Position numbers and translations under genes: made by a program | The notes under the pieces: generated by a model | What the model was told of the DNA's origin: nothing | The model's database searches: none | What the model saw: only the letters and a program-made list of their open reading frames with translations | In this document: piece by piece, positions 9,560-18,035 of the stretch | Position numbering within the stretch: position 1 is the stretch's first letter | How the letters are laid out: each line of letters begins with the position of its first letter | IMG/VR virus record: IMGVR_UViG_3300025120_000227 | Span: 1 to 35,070 of that record | Source: a virus | Strand: one strand, 5' to 3' | DNA length: 35,070 nt

Positions 9560-12500
9560 TTAAGGTGTTAGCTGTAGTGTAAATAAAGCGTTTGGTTGAG
9601 ATCCACCAAAACTTGCTGCACCAATAATGTCACCTACATTAAAACTTGTAGGAGGAGTTATTACAGTCATATCTCCAGTTGATGTATCCATTCTCGCAAC
9701 TAAACCTTGTACGTTACCATTCTGAGCTCCACTTGGTGGTAAAGGATTAGGTAAAGGTATATTTGAAAATGCACCACCATTATAAAGAAGGCCATTAGTA
9801 GTTGAAAAAAGAGGAATTTGAGGATAAACAGGTGAACCAACAGTTGCTCTATATTTTCTTAAGAACACTGGTTGAACTCTTACATTTATTTGAAATTGAC
9901 TAACAGTTTTTGTTAATCCAGTGCCATTTTGATCAGTAACTCTTATTTCAACCGACATTGTTTGAGCATTAAAACTTCCACCAAAAGTTCCTAGTTCTAG
10001 CACTCTTTGAGTTGCAGCATTAGCAACTCCACTAGTAGATAAACTTATACCTAAATTAGCTATAGGATTAGCTGTAACATTAACGTAATTAGTTCCACCA
10101 CTTGTGTCAACATGTAAGGACCAGCTTAATTCTTGACCAAAATTTACGTTTGATGCAAAACTACCATTAGTAGCTTCAGATAAACTAGTATTAGCGCCAT
10201 TTTGATTTGTCCATGTTGAAGGTGTGGCTGGTGTTATTAGTGGTACAACTTCAGGCGTAGGATCAACCCCAGCACCTTGATAAAAATAATATACTGTTGT
10301 TGGAGTATTAACAAAAGCATTTACTCTTGCAGGAATTACATTTTGAATTACAGTTGATATAGGTATACTGTACTGTATAGGTACAATAGCAAATTGTAAA
10401 AATTTAAATGAAACGTTAAAGTTTATAATATTTTGCTGAGTGTTAACACCACTATAAAAAGGATTTGTTGCAGTTGTTTTTAATAAATAAACAGAATCAC
10501 CTCTTTCTGTTGAATCCGCAGACTCTGTTACTGTATATGGAGCACTAGCACCAACAGTAGTTCCATCGCCATATAGAGCTGTAGATATACCAAATTCTTT
10601 AGCTAATAAATAAGTAACCAAATCACCAGCACTATCTAATATTTGAAACTTTTTTATTGTAGGTGTTGAACTAAAATTTAATGATTCTAGAACTGAAACA
10701 GTTCCAATACCATTACTACCAGTTGATCCAGCAACTCCTGTATATTGAACTAATAATTGAGGTACAGCTAAGTTATCTCTAACTAACTGATTCAAACTTA
10801 ATATAGTTCCAGATGTACTAGTCTCATAATATATATCTAAAGATGATATTACAGGTGTTGTTTCATAAATTGCGGCTATTGTCTCTGCTTGAGAAGAAGA
10901 CTTAGCTGTTTGAGCATTTTGACCTATATTAAAATTATTTTTAATTATAGCTGCTGGAGGATCCGTATCTGCATTGTATAATCCAAAATAACTTCCTCTT
11001 CTAAATAAAGCTTCAAAATTACCAATGGATTGAACTTTAGATACTCTAGCTCCAGTAGAATTACCAGGGAATATTGCTATTGCAGATGTGTTTGTAGATG
11101 TGTATGGAAAATCTGCAGTGACAGCAGGGGTAGTCCAGTCATTACTAAAAGCTGCTCTAGGTATTAATTCAGTATCACTAGTTGAATAGTTTTGTTGAAC
11201 AGGACTAGTCTCTATAAGTGCTGGTGGAACCTTATTAGCATTATCTGTTATAAGTGTTGTAGTATTTATAACACCATTACTAGCTTCTGTACTAAACTCA
11301 GTTTCTCTACTATTTAGATTTGAGCTTATAATAAATATATCAATCTCTGGATATTTAACACCTGGTGCTGGGTTTGCTGGTAATTTCAAATGATCACCAG
11401 TTTTATAATTTGTTCCTCCATTTCCAGTAGCCCCTAAAGAAAGTTTTAATTCTTTAAGAGCTCCATCTAATACAATATCAACATTTATAGTTGCTCCACT
11501 TCCGTTCCCTGTTACTACTGTTGGAACTACATTATAATTTATACCAACATCCATTGTTGATTGCTCTGGCTCTTCAAAAGAATTTTCAAAGTTCTTTATA
11601 GGAGCTGGCTCAGCAGTATAACCAGTTACAGCAGGTGTGCTAATTTCAAATTGACTATAGTTTAATATGTTAGATATAAAATAAGTGTTAGCTCCAGCCA
11701 CTACCTTCATTCCTTCTAATAGTGGAAATGTTAAGTATTCTAAATCACCAATAGGATCTACTTTAACAACATTAGATCCAGTAACGAAAGTACAGTCTAA
11801 TTTAAAAGGTTTTATAATAGGTAAGCCATCTAATAAACTAGGTAAGTAAACATTGTAATAATCTTGTTGCTCTTGTTTTACAACAACTTTATAAGAATAC
11901 CAACCTAAAGGTTGATCACTTTGTATAAAATCAATAACCGTATCAAGATTAAACAAAGAAGAAACAGTTGTCATGTTAGTTCCTGTAAAAGGTAATCCAT
12001 TTGGTTTTACTATTGCAAGAATCCTAAATGCTGCAGTTCCTTCTATTTGTCCAACATAAGCTTGTTGTATAGTTCCTTCTCCAGGAGCACCAACTACGGT
12101 CTCTTTCCAAGATATTAACATACCTGGCTTTATATTGTTATTTAAACCACCAGCGTCTATGTATATTCTAGAATCATTATTTCCTCCAACAGCCTTAGTA
12201 GTTTTTGTTGTTACAAACGGATCTTCGTATAAGCCAGGATAACCTTGAGCATAAGATATTGAAGAAGGTATTTGCTCTGCAAATAAAATCTTTAAAGAAT
12301 CTCCAGGCCAATTAATTAATCCTGAGTATATTTTGTTTGATTTAGTTATATCTCCAGCGGGTGTCAAAGGTGCAATTACCGAACTTAAATAAGGGTTATA
12401 AACTGTGGATCCAAAAAACACTAAAGGATCTTCAGCAAATCCACCAGTTGCTAGTGTAAAATTTATTTCAGAAAAACTAGAAAGTATAACATCTGAAGAC

Positions 12501-14692
12501 CTACCGTATCTATCTTGTAATATTAAACCTACTTGATAACTCCTATTTTGTTTTAAACTGTGATTAGGGTAAGATACAGTTGAAAATGAGTTTGGTATAA
12601 AAGGACTTCTATCAAACTGAATACCTCCGTCTGAGGACTTAACTTGAGTAGTAGTTGCAGGTGTTAGTTTTGAATTAGCAGCAGCAAAGAAACTTAGTCC
12701 AGATGGAGAAGTGTGTCTATCGTAATAGTTACCATATATTATTCTATTACCAGCTGAAGATAATGTTTTTGCTCTTACAGGTGCAACATCATACACTCTA
12801 GTTATCTCATCAGATCTTAATGTTTTTATAGGTTTCTTTGATTGATATGTATAAGAATAAGTTTTAGTCGTGTTTGACGTTACTGAAAGATCCGTTATTT
12901 CTATACTATCTATTATCTTTAAAGTAGTGCTATCAGATTCTTTATATATTATATCTATTTCAGAAACTTTAAGCGCATTAGCTAATTCATTTATAGTATA
13001 TTCACAATTTATGTTAAGATTAACTTGAGTAATCTCGTTCTTCATAAAATCTGTTATAGTAGTTTGACCAGCTGTATTTTCTTCTGGTACATAATTATTT
13101 AGACTTGAACCTGTAGATTTTTGTCTACCTACTTTTTTTAAAAAATAACCTTTTTGTTTTGGTACAAAAATACTTTGTGTATATGGAGATATCAAAGAGT
13201 ATTGTCCATCATCATACTTAAACCTATATGCAAATCTTACAAATTTATCTTCTAAAAAAGTAGGATCTCCAGGGAATGTATATTTATAGTCTTTGTTGGG
13301 CCAGTGTATTGTTAATACATCACCTGTTGATAAAAGATCTGAAGGGTTTGCTTGAAGAATTAATTGCCCATTGATAATATTAGTTAGTTCAGATATTTGA
13401 AACCCATGACCGTTAGTTACTGTTGGATCTGTTACGTAGCTTATACAATAGTATTTTTGAGGATTAAGTTTTGGGTGGGTTACTCTGCATAGTCCCGTTG
13501 CCGCAGAGCCTTGATTTTCTGGAAAGTGATTAGGTAATTGAAATGGCGGAACTATTGCACCGCCTGTAGCGCCTTTATAATACTGGTAAGGTCCTCTAGT
13601 TCCAAAAGCATAAAGAGATTGTGCAGCCATATAAGTACCAGGATTTATGTCACTATATCTAACCATACTATTAGGTGCGTCAAAGTTTCTTATAGTTAGC
13701 TTAACTTGATCTTCTCTTAGCCAAGGTGAACTAACATCTAAAGATGTTCCTTGTATGAAAGTTAAATTATAATCTTGAAAAGCTGGAGTTTCTGATGTGG
13801 GAATAGCTGTTGATAATTCTCTATCTATAAAAACTAAAGTAAGAGGTGAAAATACGGTTCCGCCACTAGTTATCTGCATTGGAGTACCTGAAGCATTATT
13901 AGGATCTACCATAACATAAGCAACTTTAAACTCCCACAAAGTATTGTCAGTTCCTTTTATATAACCCTGCATTCCTATGTTATTTGTTAAAGCAGTTATT
14001 AAAGCTGGATCACTAGTTGCAGTATCTAAAACAAAATGAGAATAATAACTTTGCCAATTAGCATTACTATTAGTGTCCATGAAACTCTTAGAAACAAAAG
14101 CAGCTGATGGCGCTTTGTATTCGTTTGACAAACTTATAGGTTTATGTGGATAGTATTTAACTACAGAAATATGATCTTCATTATAGTAATAAGTATTATC
14201 AGCTTCAGCTGTGTTTATGTTTATTACTCTTGGCTGATTTCTGTCGTCAGTCCAAAACATTAGATCTTCTAATATTACTATATCAAGTATTGGACTATTC
14301 CATGAGAAGTTTAAAAACCTACCATTAACTATTGTTTGTATTGTTTGAGCTTTAATATCACCTACTAGTATTCTACATGTAGAATTAACTGAGGCAAAGT
14401 TAGATATTTGATCACCTGTACTATCTTGAAAGTTAGTGTCAAATATATAAACCTTGTCATTATCGGGATTAAAATACCAACCTATAGTTTGCATTAAAAA
14501 AGGAGAGCTAGAATTTAATTGAGTAAATAAACTATTACCTAGTATATTCTCTAAAGCTCCAACATCGTCAGCTTCAGCCCTAGAAACAGATATATTTATC
14601 CCATCTCTATATTCATCAGGGGCAATTAATCTAGCATCTAAATCTTTATTCATTTTAGATTTAGTGAAAGTGTGTTGAAACCTATCTTGCAT
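9560..14692 (-). CDS. Large tail (stabilization / tail-tube B type) protein, 1710 aa
   Basis: The N-terminus has a recognisable signature at residues ~14-50: MNKDLDARLIAPDEYRDGIN followed by a DDVGALENILGN block. I know this from the stabilization proteins of crAss-like phages and related tail proteins of marine podoviruses. The long remainder is Ser/Thr/Asn/Gly-rich and beta-like. A Gly-rich repeat (GNGSGATINVDIV with GNGGTNYKTGDH) lies near residues 1060-1110 and resembles repeats in cyanophage structural proteins. Near residues 1510-1640 is a probable Ig/cadherin-like domain with a EIRVTDQNGTG motif. The gene follows two adaptor-type genes, so it probably forms part of the tail barrel or its surface decoration. 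The length suggests that a conserved tail domain was extended by extra domains. Confidence 0.75.
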   Translation of the reverse strand: MQDRFQHTFTKSKMNKDLDARLIAPDEYRDGINISVSRAEADDVGALENILGNSLFTQLNSSSPFLMQTIGWYFNPDNDKVYIFDTNFQDSTGDQISNFASVNSTCRILVGDIKAQTIQTIVNGRFLNFSWNSPILDIVILEDLMFWTDDRNQPRVININTAEADNTYYYNEDHISVVKYYPHKPISLSNEYKAPSAAFVSKSFMDTNSNANWQSYYSHFVLDTATSDPALITALTNNIGMQGYIKGTDNTLWEFKVAYVMVDPNNASGTPMQITSGGTVFSPLTLVFIDRELSTAIPTSETPAFQDYNLTFIQGTSLDVSSPWLREDQVKLTIRNFDAPNSMVRYSDINPGTYMAAQSLYAFGTRGPYQYYKGATGGAIVPPFQLPNHFPENQGSAATGLCRVTHPKLNPQKYYCISYVTDPTVTNGHGFQISELTNIINGQLILQANPSDLLSTGDVLTIHWPNKDYKYTFPGDPTFLEDKFVRFAYRFKYDDGQYSLISPYTQSIFVPKQKGYFLKKVGRQKSTGSSLNNYVPEENTAGQTTITDFMKNEITQVNLNINCEYTINELANALKVSEIDIIYKESDSTTLKIIDSIEITDLSVTSNTTKTYSYTYQSKKPIKTLRSDEITRVYDVAPVRAKTLSSAGNRIIYGNYYDRHTSPSGLSFFAAANSKLTPATTTQVKSSDGGIQFDRSPFIPNSFSTVSYPNHSLKQNRSYQVGLILQDRYGRSSDVILSSFSEINFTLATGGFAEDPLVFFGSTVYNPYLSSVIAPLTPAGDITKSNKIYSGLINWPGDSLKILFAEQIPSSISYAQGYPGLYEDPFVTTKTTKAVGGNNDSRIYIDAGGLNNNIKPGMLISWKETVVGAPGEGTIQQAYVGQIEGTAAFRILAIVKPNGLPFTGTNMTTVSSLFNLDTVIDFIQSDQPLGWYSYKVVVKQEQQDYYNVYLPSLLDGLPIIKPFKLDCTFVTGSNVVKVDPIGDLEYLTFPLLEGMKVVAGANTYFISNILNYSQFEISTPAVTGYTAEPAPIKNFENSFEEPEQSTMDVGINYNVVPTVVTGNGSGATINVDIVLDGALKELKLSLGATGNGGTNYKTGDHLKLPANPAPGVKYPEIDIFIISSNLNSRETEFSTEASNGVINTTTLITDNANKVPPALIETSPVQQNYSTSDTELIPRAAFSNDWTTPAVTADFPYTSTNTSAIAIFPGNSTGARVSKVQSIGNFEALFRRGSYFGLYNADTDPPAAIIKNNFNIGQNAQTAKSSSQAETIAAIYETTPVISSLDIYYETSTSGTILSLNQLVRDNLAVPQLLVQYTGVAGSTGSNGIGTVSVLESLNFSSTPTIKKFQILDSAGDLVTYLLAKEFGISTALYGDGTTVGASAPYTVTESADSTERGDSVYLLKTTATNPFYSGVNTQQNIINFNVSFKFLQFAIVPIQYSIPISTVIQNVIPARVNAFVNTPTTVYYFYQGAGVDPTPEVVPLITPATPSTWTNQNGANTSLSEATNGSFASNVNFGQELSWSLHVDTSGGTNYVNVTANPIANLGISLSTSGVANAATQRVLELGTFGGSFNAQTMSVEIRVTDQNGTGLTKTVSQFQINVRVQPVFLRKYRATVGSPVYPQIPLFSTTNGLLYNGGAFSNIPLPNPLPPSGAQNGNVQGLVARMDTSTGDMTVITPPTSFNVGDIIGAASFGGSQPNALFTLQLTP

Positions 14693-14696
14693 TTAA

Positions 14697-15899
14697 TTAG
14701 TGTTTAATCCATTTAGATTGACCTCTAAATACTTGAACTATCTCATCAAGTTTTAAATTAGATAATCTTATTTTTGCATTACGAATTTTAACGTAAGCAT
14801 CTCTTTTATAAAATTGTTTTACTCCTGGGTCTACATCTCTTCTTGGTAATATTAAGGTAGACATTATCTTAGAATACATAGCGTCTTCTATCATTTTAGG
14901 TACTAACGAATCTAAATCATAAGCTAAACCATCTGATATGTAGTCTATCATTATTAACCTACCAGATAAGTTACCAGAGAAATTAAAAGTACCTAATCTT
15001 TCGTTAATGCTAAAGTAGCCATTTACTTGTGACAATTCAGGTTCTAAACCATATCTTTGTCCATAAGCTTGTTTCCACCACACTTGATCATAGACGTTTG
15101 CTTGTGCTGATGTAGGATTAAATTGACCATTTAAATTAGACTGATTAGCTGATTTCCAATTTTGCTCTATTATTGATTGTGCAGCTTGTAAGTTTGAATC
15201 AAAAGAATCTTGAGTAGGAACACCGTTAAGACCTTCTATAGGTAGTTCTATTGGGTTACCACTTAATCCATTTAAAGGATATATAGTATGTAAAACACCT
15301 GCACCGTCTGACCAAGATAATCTAACATAATTAACATAGTCTTGAGGCAGTGGCGACACTAAGGATGTAGGTATAGTGGTTTCAATAGATTTTGCAGAAG
15401 GTAACGTATCATAAGATAATTCTTGCATAGCTCTTCTAGCATAAAATAAAACGTCAGTTCTTTTAACTCTTTGCAATATTTTATCTTGACCTACATAGGC
15501 TACTAAAAAATTATCTATAATATCATTTAATGATAAGTAACCGTAGCTTCCGTAATTATCTCCTATTGCTGGGTTTGATAATTGTATAAATAAAAAATTA
15601 TTAACAGGAACTACACTGCCGCTATTAATAGTATTACTAATAGGATCTGTAACATAAACAAGATTCGCCGGAATTTTATTAGCTGCAGAGGGAAGTGTAG
15701 TAGATGTAGGTAAGATGTGTAACGAAAAATTACCATCATTACTAATCTGTTGACCACCTCCAGTATAACTACTTACTAATGTAGTATTAAAAGTAGGGAA
15801 ACTATAGATATTAGTTCCGTTACCAGGTATCTTTAATTGACCAGCGTAGTATTGTGCATCGTTCTCTTGTAAAGGTATTGTAGCTACTGTATTAGTCAT
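14697..15899 (-). CDS. Neck / head-tail adaptor-type structural protein, 400 aa
   Basis: The first ~120 residues are Thr/Ser/Asn-rich and beta-like. A conserved-looking middle block near residues 125-165 (LNDIIDNFLVAYVGQDKIL, then RTDVLFYARRAMQELSYD) resembles the helical core of podovirus adaptor or ring proteins, which sit between portal and tail. The C-terminal ~90 residues (LVPKMIEDAMYSKIMSTLI, then KFYKRDAYVKIRN-like helices) are also typical of that fold. It lies directly upstream in transcription of the large tail protein and 3 bases after another adaptor-type gene. Function is inferred from position and this helical block; no catalytic motif is visible. Confidence 0.6.
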   Translation of the reverse strand: MTNTVATIPLQENDAQYYAGQLKIPGNGTNIYSFPTFNTTLVSSYTGGGQQISNDGNFSLHILPTSTTLPSAANKIPANLVYVTDPISNTINSGSVVPVNNFLFIQLSNPAIGDNYGSYGYLSLNDIIDNFLVAYVGQDKILQRVKRTDVLFYARRAMQELSYDTLPSAKSIETTIPTSLVSPLPQDYVNYVRLSWSDGAGVLHTIYPLNGLSGNPIELPIEGLNGVPTQDSFDSNLQAAQSIIEQNWKSANQSNLNGQFNPTSAQANVYDQVWWKQAYGQRYGLEPELSQVNGYFSINERLGTFNFSGNLSGRLIMIDYISDGLAYDLDSLVPKMIEDAMYSKIMSTLILPRRDVDPGVKQFYKRDAYVKIRNAKIRLSNLKLDEIVQVFRGQSKWIKH

Positions 15900-15902
15900 A
15901 TC

Positions 15903-16706
15903 TTATTGTTGTTGTTGATTATCTATTTGTGCAGCACCTTGAGATGCTATCTGAGTTATTTCAGAATCTCTAATAACTACACCAGCATATGCTAGTATTT
16001 TTAATATAACTTCAGACTCATCTAAACTTGATATAGTGAAATCAGTTGATAATGAACCTGCAGTTGTTGTTGGATTAAATACATATTGACCTAAATTACC
16101 TAATGTAAAATCCCAAACTACATTTGTTGGTTTTTGAACGTAATCTAAACTATATGTTATTGCGCCTATCGATGCGGTAGCCACTCTACTTACTATTTTA
16201 GGTAGTATAAATATTTTAGTTCCTTCTATAAAACACATGGGAAACTTTGAAGTTGGCGTTGTAAGTCTTGATCTTCTAGCTGTTAAAAGCTCTGATTTAG
16301 TTACTTTTTCAACTACAACAGGTAAATTAACTCCTGCCAAGCCTTGTTCATGAAATTCTAATTCTCCAAATCTATGCGGTATACCTGGGTCGGTTAATGA
16401 AGACATATCAGCTACTGCAAATGTAGGCGCAGTGGCGTCAGCCGCAACAAGTATAGGTCTAGTTACTCTAAAACTATCTATTTTTTCTTCTATAGTTTTT
16501 ACCCTATCAGCATACTCACTAGAGTTTTGAGGAGATCTTAGCTGTTGATTTAGGTCTTCAAAGTATTTTTCAAAAACTTCTAATTGAACTTGCGTAGCTA
16601 ATTTATTAAATTCATAAGGTGTTAAATAACCTCTTTGCTCTTTGTTTAATATAGCTAATACAGTTGTATATACTTCGTTTACGTCTATTGTTCCGGGTAA
16701 TGCCAT
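15903..16706 (-). CDS. Adaptor / tail-ring type structural protein, 267 aa
   Basis: The N-terminus (IDVNEVYTTVLAILNKEQRGYLTPYEFN) is a helical block common at the start of neck proteins of phages with T7/crAss-like heads. It is followed by a Gln-rich helix and a beta-rich middle containing SELLTARRSRLTTPTSKFPM and YSLDYVQKP. The protein ends in a Gln-rich tail (QQQQ). It heads the tail-gene unit directly after a strong terminator, with an A-rich leader (AAATATAAAACATG) before its ATG. A head-tail connector role is inferred from order: capsid genes upstream, a second adaptor and the tail protein downstream. Confidence 0.6.
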   Translation of the reverse strand: MALPGTIDVNEVYTTVLAILNKEQRGYLTPYEFNKLATQVQLEVFEKYFEDLNQQLRSPQNSSEYADRVKTIEEKIDSFRVTRPILVAADATAPTFAVADMSSLTDPGIPHRFGELEFHEQGLAGVNLPVVVEKVTKSELLTARRSRLTTPTSKFPMCFIEGTKIFILPKIVSRVATASIGAITYSLDYVQKPTNVVWDFTLGNLGQYVFNPTTTAGSLSTDFTISSLDESEVILKILAYAGVVIRDSEITQIASQGAAQIDNQQQQ

Positions 16707-16717
16707 GTTTTATATTT

Positions 16718-16748
16718 AAAAAAAAAGGGTGGCGATAAAACCACCCTT
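16718..16748 (-). terminator. Rho-independent terminator after the 264-aa gene
   Basis: On the minus strand an 8-bp stem (AAGGGTGG pairing with CCACCCTT, 8-base loop TTTTATCG) is followed by a run of nine T. It lies in the 57-base gap between the stop at 16764 and the next ATG at 16706, and separates the 264-residue gene from the tail genes. Confidence 0.9.
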
Positions 16749-16765
16749 ATTTATAATCACTTGTT
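16749..16765 (-). repeat. Repeated 17-base element, copy B
   Basis: This is an exact copy of the 17-mer at 9527-9543 (AACAAGTGATTATAAAT on the minus strand). It begins inside the stop codon of the 264-residue gene and abuts the terminator stem. Because it precedes a terminator, a promoter role here would give only a short transcript unless termination is incomplete. Confidence 0.4.
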
Positions 16766-17558
16766 ATTTGAACTTTTTCTCTATAGATCTATAAACTTCA
16801 AGTCCTTCATCTGTCTTAAACCAAGCAGCCATTGCTGAGTAAGGGTTTTCGTCAAAAGGAACATTCATTAATTTACGTCCATTACTTTTCCATAGGAAAG
16901 TTCTATTATCATCACTTAAGCCTATTATTTTTTCTTCAGTTGCTTTTATAGCAAAGTTTCTTAGTATGATATTATCATCTTCAGCCAAGTCTAAGAATAG
17001 ATCTGGTTGTCTTTTAGCAAATAATAATAAATCTCTTTTAAGCTCCTTAGAACTCAACTTAGTAACATCTGATCCCATTTCAACTCTTATTATAGCTTCT
17101 GCTTGATCTATATCCATTTCATAAGCCATATTTAAAGCTGCTATTTCAGTTTCTATTTCTTCAAACTCATCTTCTGCTTCAATAACAGAATCGTACATTC
17201 CAAATATTAAACCGTTGTGTGGGTGTTTTTCTAAAAACTCTTGTAAGTTTCTTTTTTCTGCAGGTACTATAAGCAAGCCATCTCTAAATATAATATGCTT
17301 CATAGTTACTTGACCTTCTTGCTCGTCTACAAAAACACTTTTTTGATTTGTAGCGTATCTTAATTCTCTTTCATAACCTAAGTCTTTGTCGAACCAGACT
17401 AGTGGATATCTTTGAGAGTGTCTAGAAGGTATAGTATATGTTAATGGCTCTTTCTCGCCTAACAGATAATAATTTCTTATTTTGTATTCCCAAGTATCTT
17501 TTTTTACTTCAGGAGTTTTTACAGCTTTAGCTGTAGTTTTATTTTCTTTTGTTTCCAT
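16764..17558 (-). CDS. Conserved-looking virion-region protein of unknown function, 264 aa
   Basis: I do not recognise a named family. The N-terminal ~22 residues are Lys/Thr-rich and probably disordered. The region at 23-120 looks globular and mixed alpha/beta (YPLVWFDKDLGYERELRY, HIIFRDGLLIVP). Residues 125-160 are very acidic, and the rest is helical. The gene is isolated: a terminator ends the capsid unit just upstream and another lies just downstream, so it has its own transcript or depends on read-through. It shares an identical 25-base A/T leader with the scaffold gene. Position between capsid and tail genes suggests a structural or assembly role. Confidence 0.6.
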   Translation of the reverse strand: METKENKTTAKAVKTPEVKKDTWEYKIRNYYLLGEKEPLTYTIPSRHSQRYPLVWFDKDLGYERELRYATNQKSVFVDEQEGQVTMKHIIFRDGLLIVPAEKRNLQEFLEKHPHNGLIFGMYDSVIEAEDEFEEIETEIAALNMAYEMDIDQAEAIIRVEMGSDVTKLSSKELKRDLLLFAKRQPDLFLDLAEDDNIILRNFAIKATEEKIIGLSDDNRTFLWKSNGRKLMNVPFDENPYSAMAAWFKTDEGLEVYRSIEKKFK

Positions 17559-17580
17559 AATATAATATAATATAATAATT
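17556..17580 (-). promoter_or_regulatory. A/T pentamer leader in front of the 264-aa gene
   Basis: Directly before the ATG the minus strand reads AATTATT followed by repeats of ATATT. The 22 bases before the ATG, plus the ATG itself, are identical to those in front of the scaffold gene at 20740-20764. There is no Shine-Dalgarno sequence. The block could be a promoter, a translation enhancer of the Bacteroidota A/T type, or both. Confidence 0.55.
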
Positions 17581-17607
17581 AAAAAAGACCCCGCATAAGC
17601 GGGATCT
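17581..17607 (-). terminator. Rho-independent terminator closing the capsid unit
   Basis: On the minus strand a 9-bp stem (AGATCCCGC with GCGGGGTCT, 4-base loop TTAT) runs into a T run. One pair is G-U only in the minus-strand RNA and would be a C-A mismatch in the plus-strand RNA, which supports minus-strand use. It follows the stop at 17620 and precedes the leader of the next gene. Confidence 0.9.
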
Positions 17608-17619
17608 TATTATTGTTGT

Positions 17620-18006
17620 TTACGATATTGTCCCGTAAGACGCTGTAGATGAAGTTATTAAAGCACTAGCTCCAAATACTCCATTAATGTCTGGGCCAAA
17701 TAAATAAGGAAGGCTTCCTGGTGACTGTATCGCTTGCGACATAGCATCATAAAAACCAAAACTTATATTTGCTGCAGTAGTTACATTAGTATTAGGTAGA
17801 AGGATCTCTAAAGTCTGTTCAGACAATGTAGTTCCAGCACCATCAGATAGTGTTAAGCCATCATAATGTAAAATTAGTGTGTGGGCATTTCCCACTGTTC
17901 CACCAAAAGTGATTTTATTCACTCCATCAACGTTGATTAAATCGTAAGATTCTTGAGGCACTGCTGCCGTAGAAGCTACTTTTAATCCTTTTATATACAT
18001 ACTCAT
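17620..18006 (-). CDS. Small capsid-associated protein, 128 aa
   Basis: This is a small beta-rich protein with no Cys, rich in Thr, Ser, Gly and Ala, directly downstream of the major capsid gene and closed by a terminator. There is no recognised motif. The size, composition and position fit a head decoration protein, head fibre base or similar capsid accessory. A second Met at residue 3 (MSM) leaves the exact start ambiguous by two codons. The upstream spacer is A/T-rich (AAAGATAAATTATG) without a Shine-Dalgarno sequence. Confidence 0.6.
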   Translation of the reverse strand: MSMYIKGLKVASTAAVPQESYDLINVDGVNKITFGGTVGNAHTLILHYDGLTLSDGAGTTLSEQTLEILLPNTNVTTAANISFGFYDAMSQAIQSPGSLPYLFGPDINGVFGASALITSSTASYGTIS

Positions 18007-18035
18007 AATTTATCTTTTAAAATGTTAATAATTAA

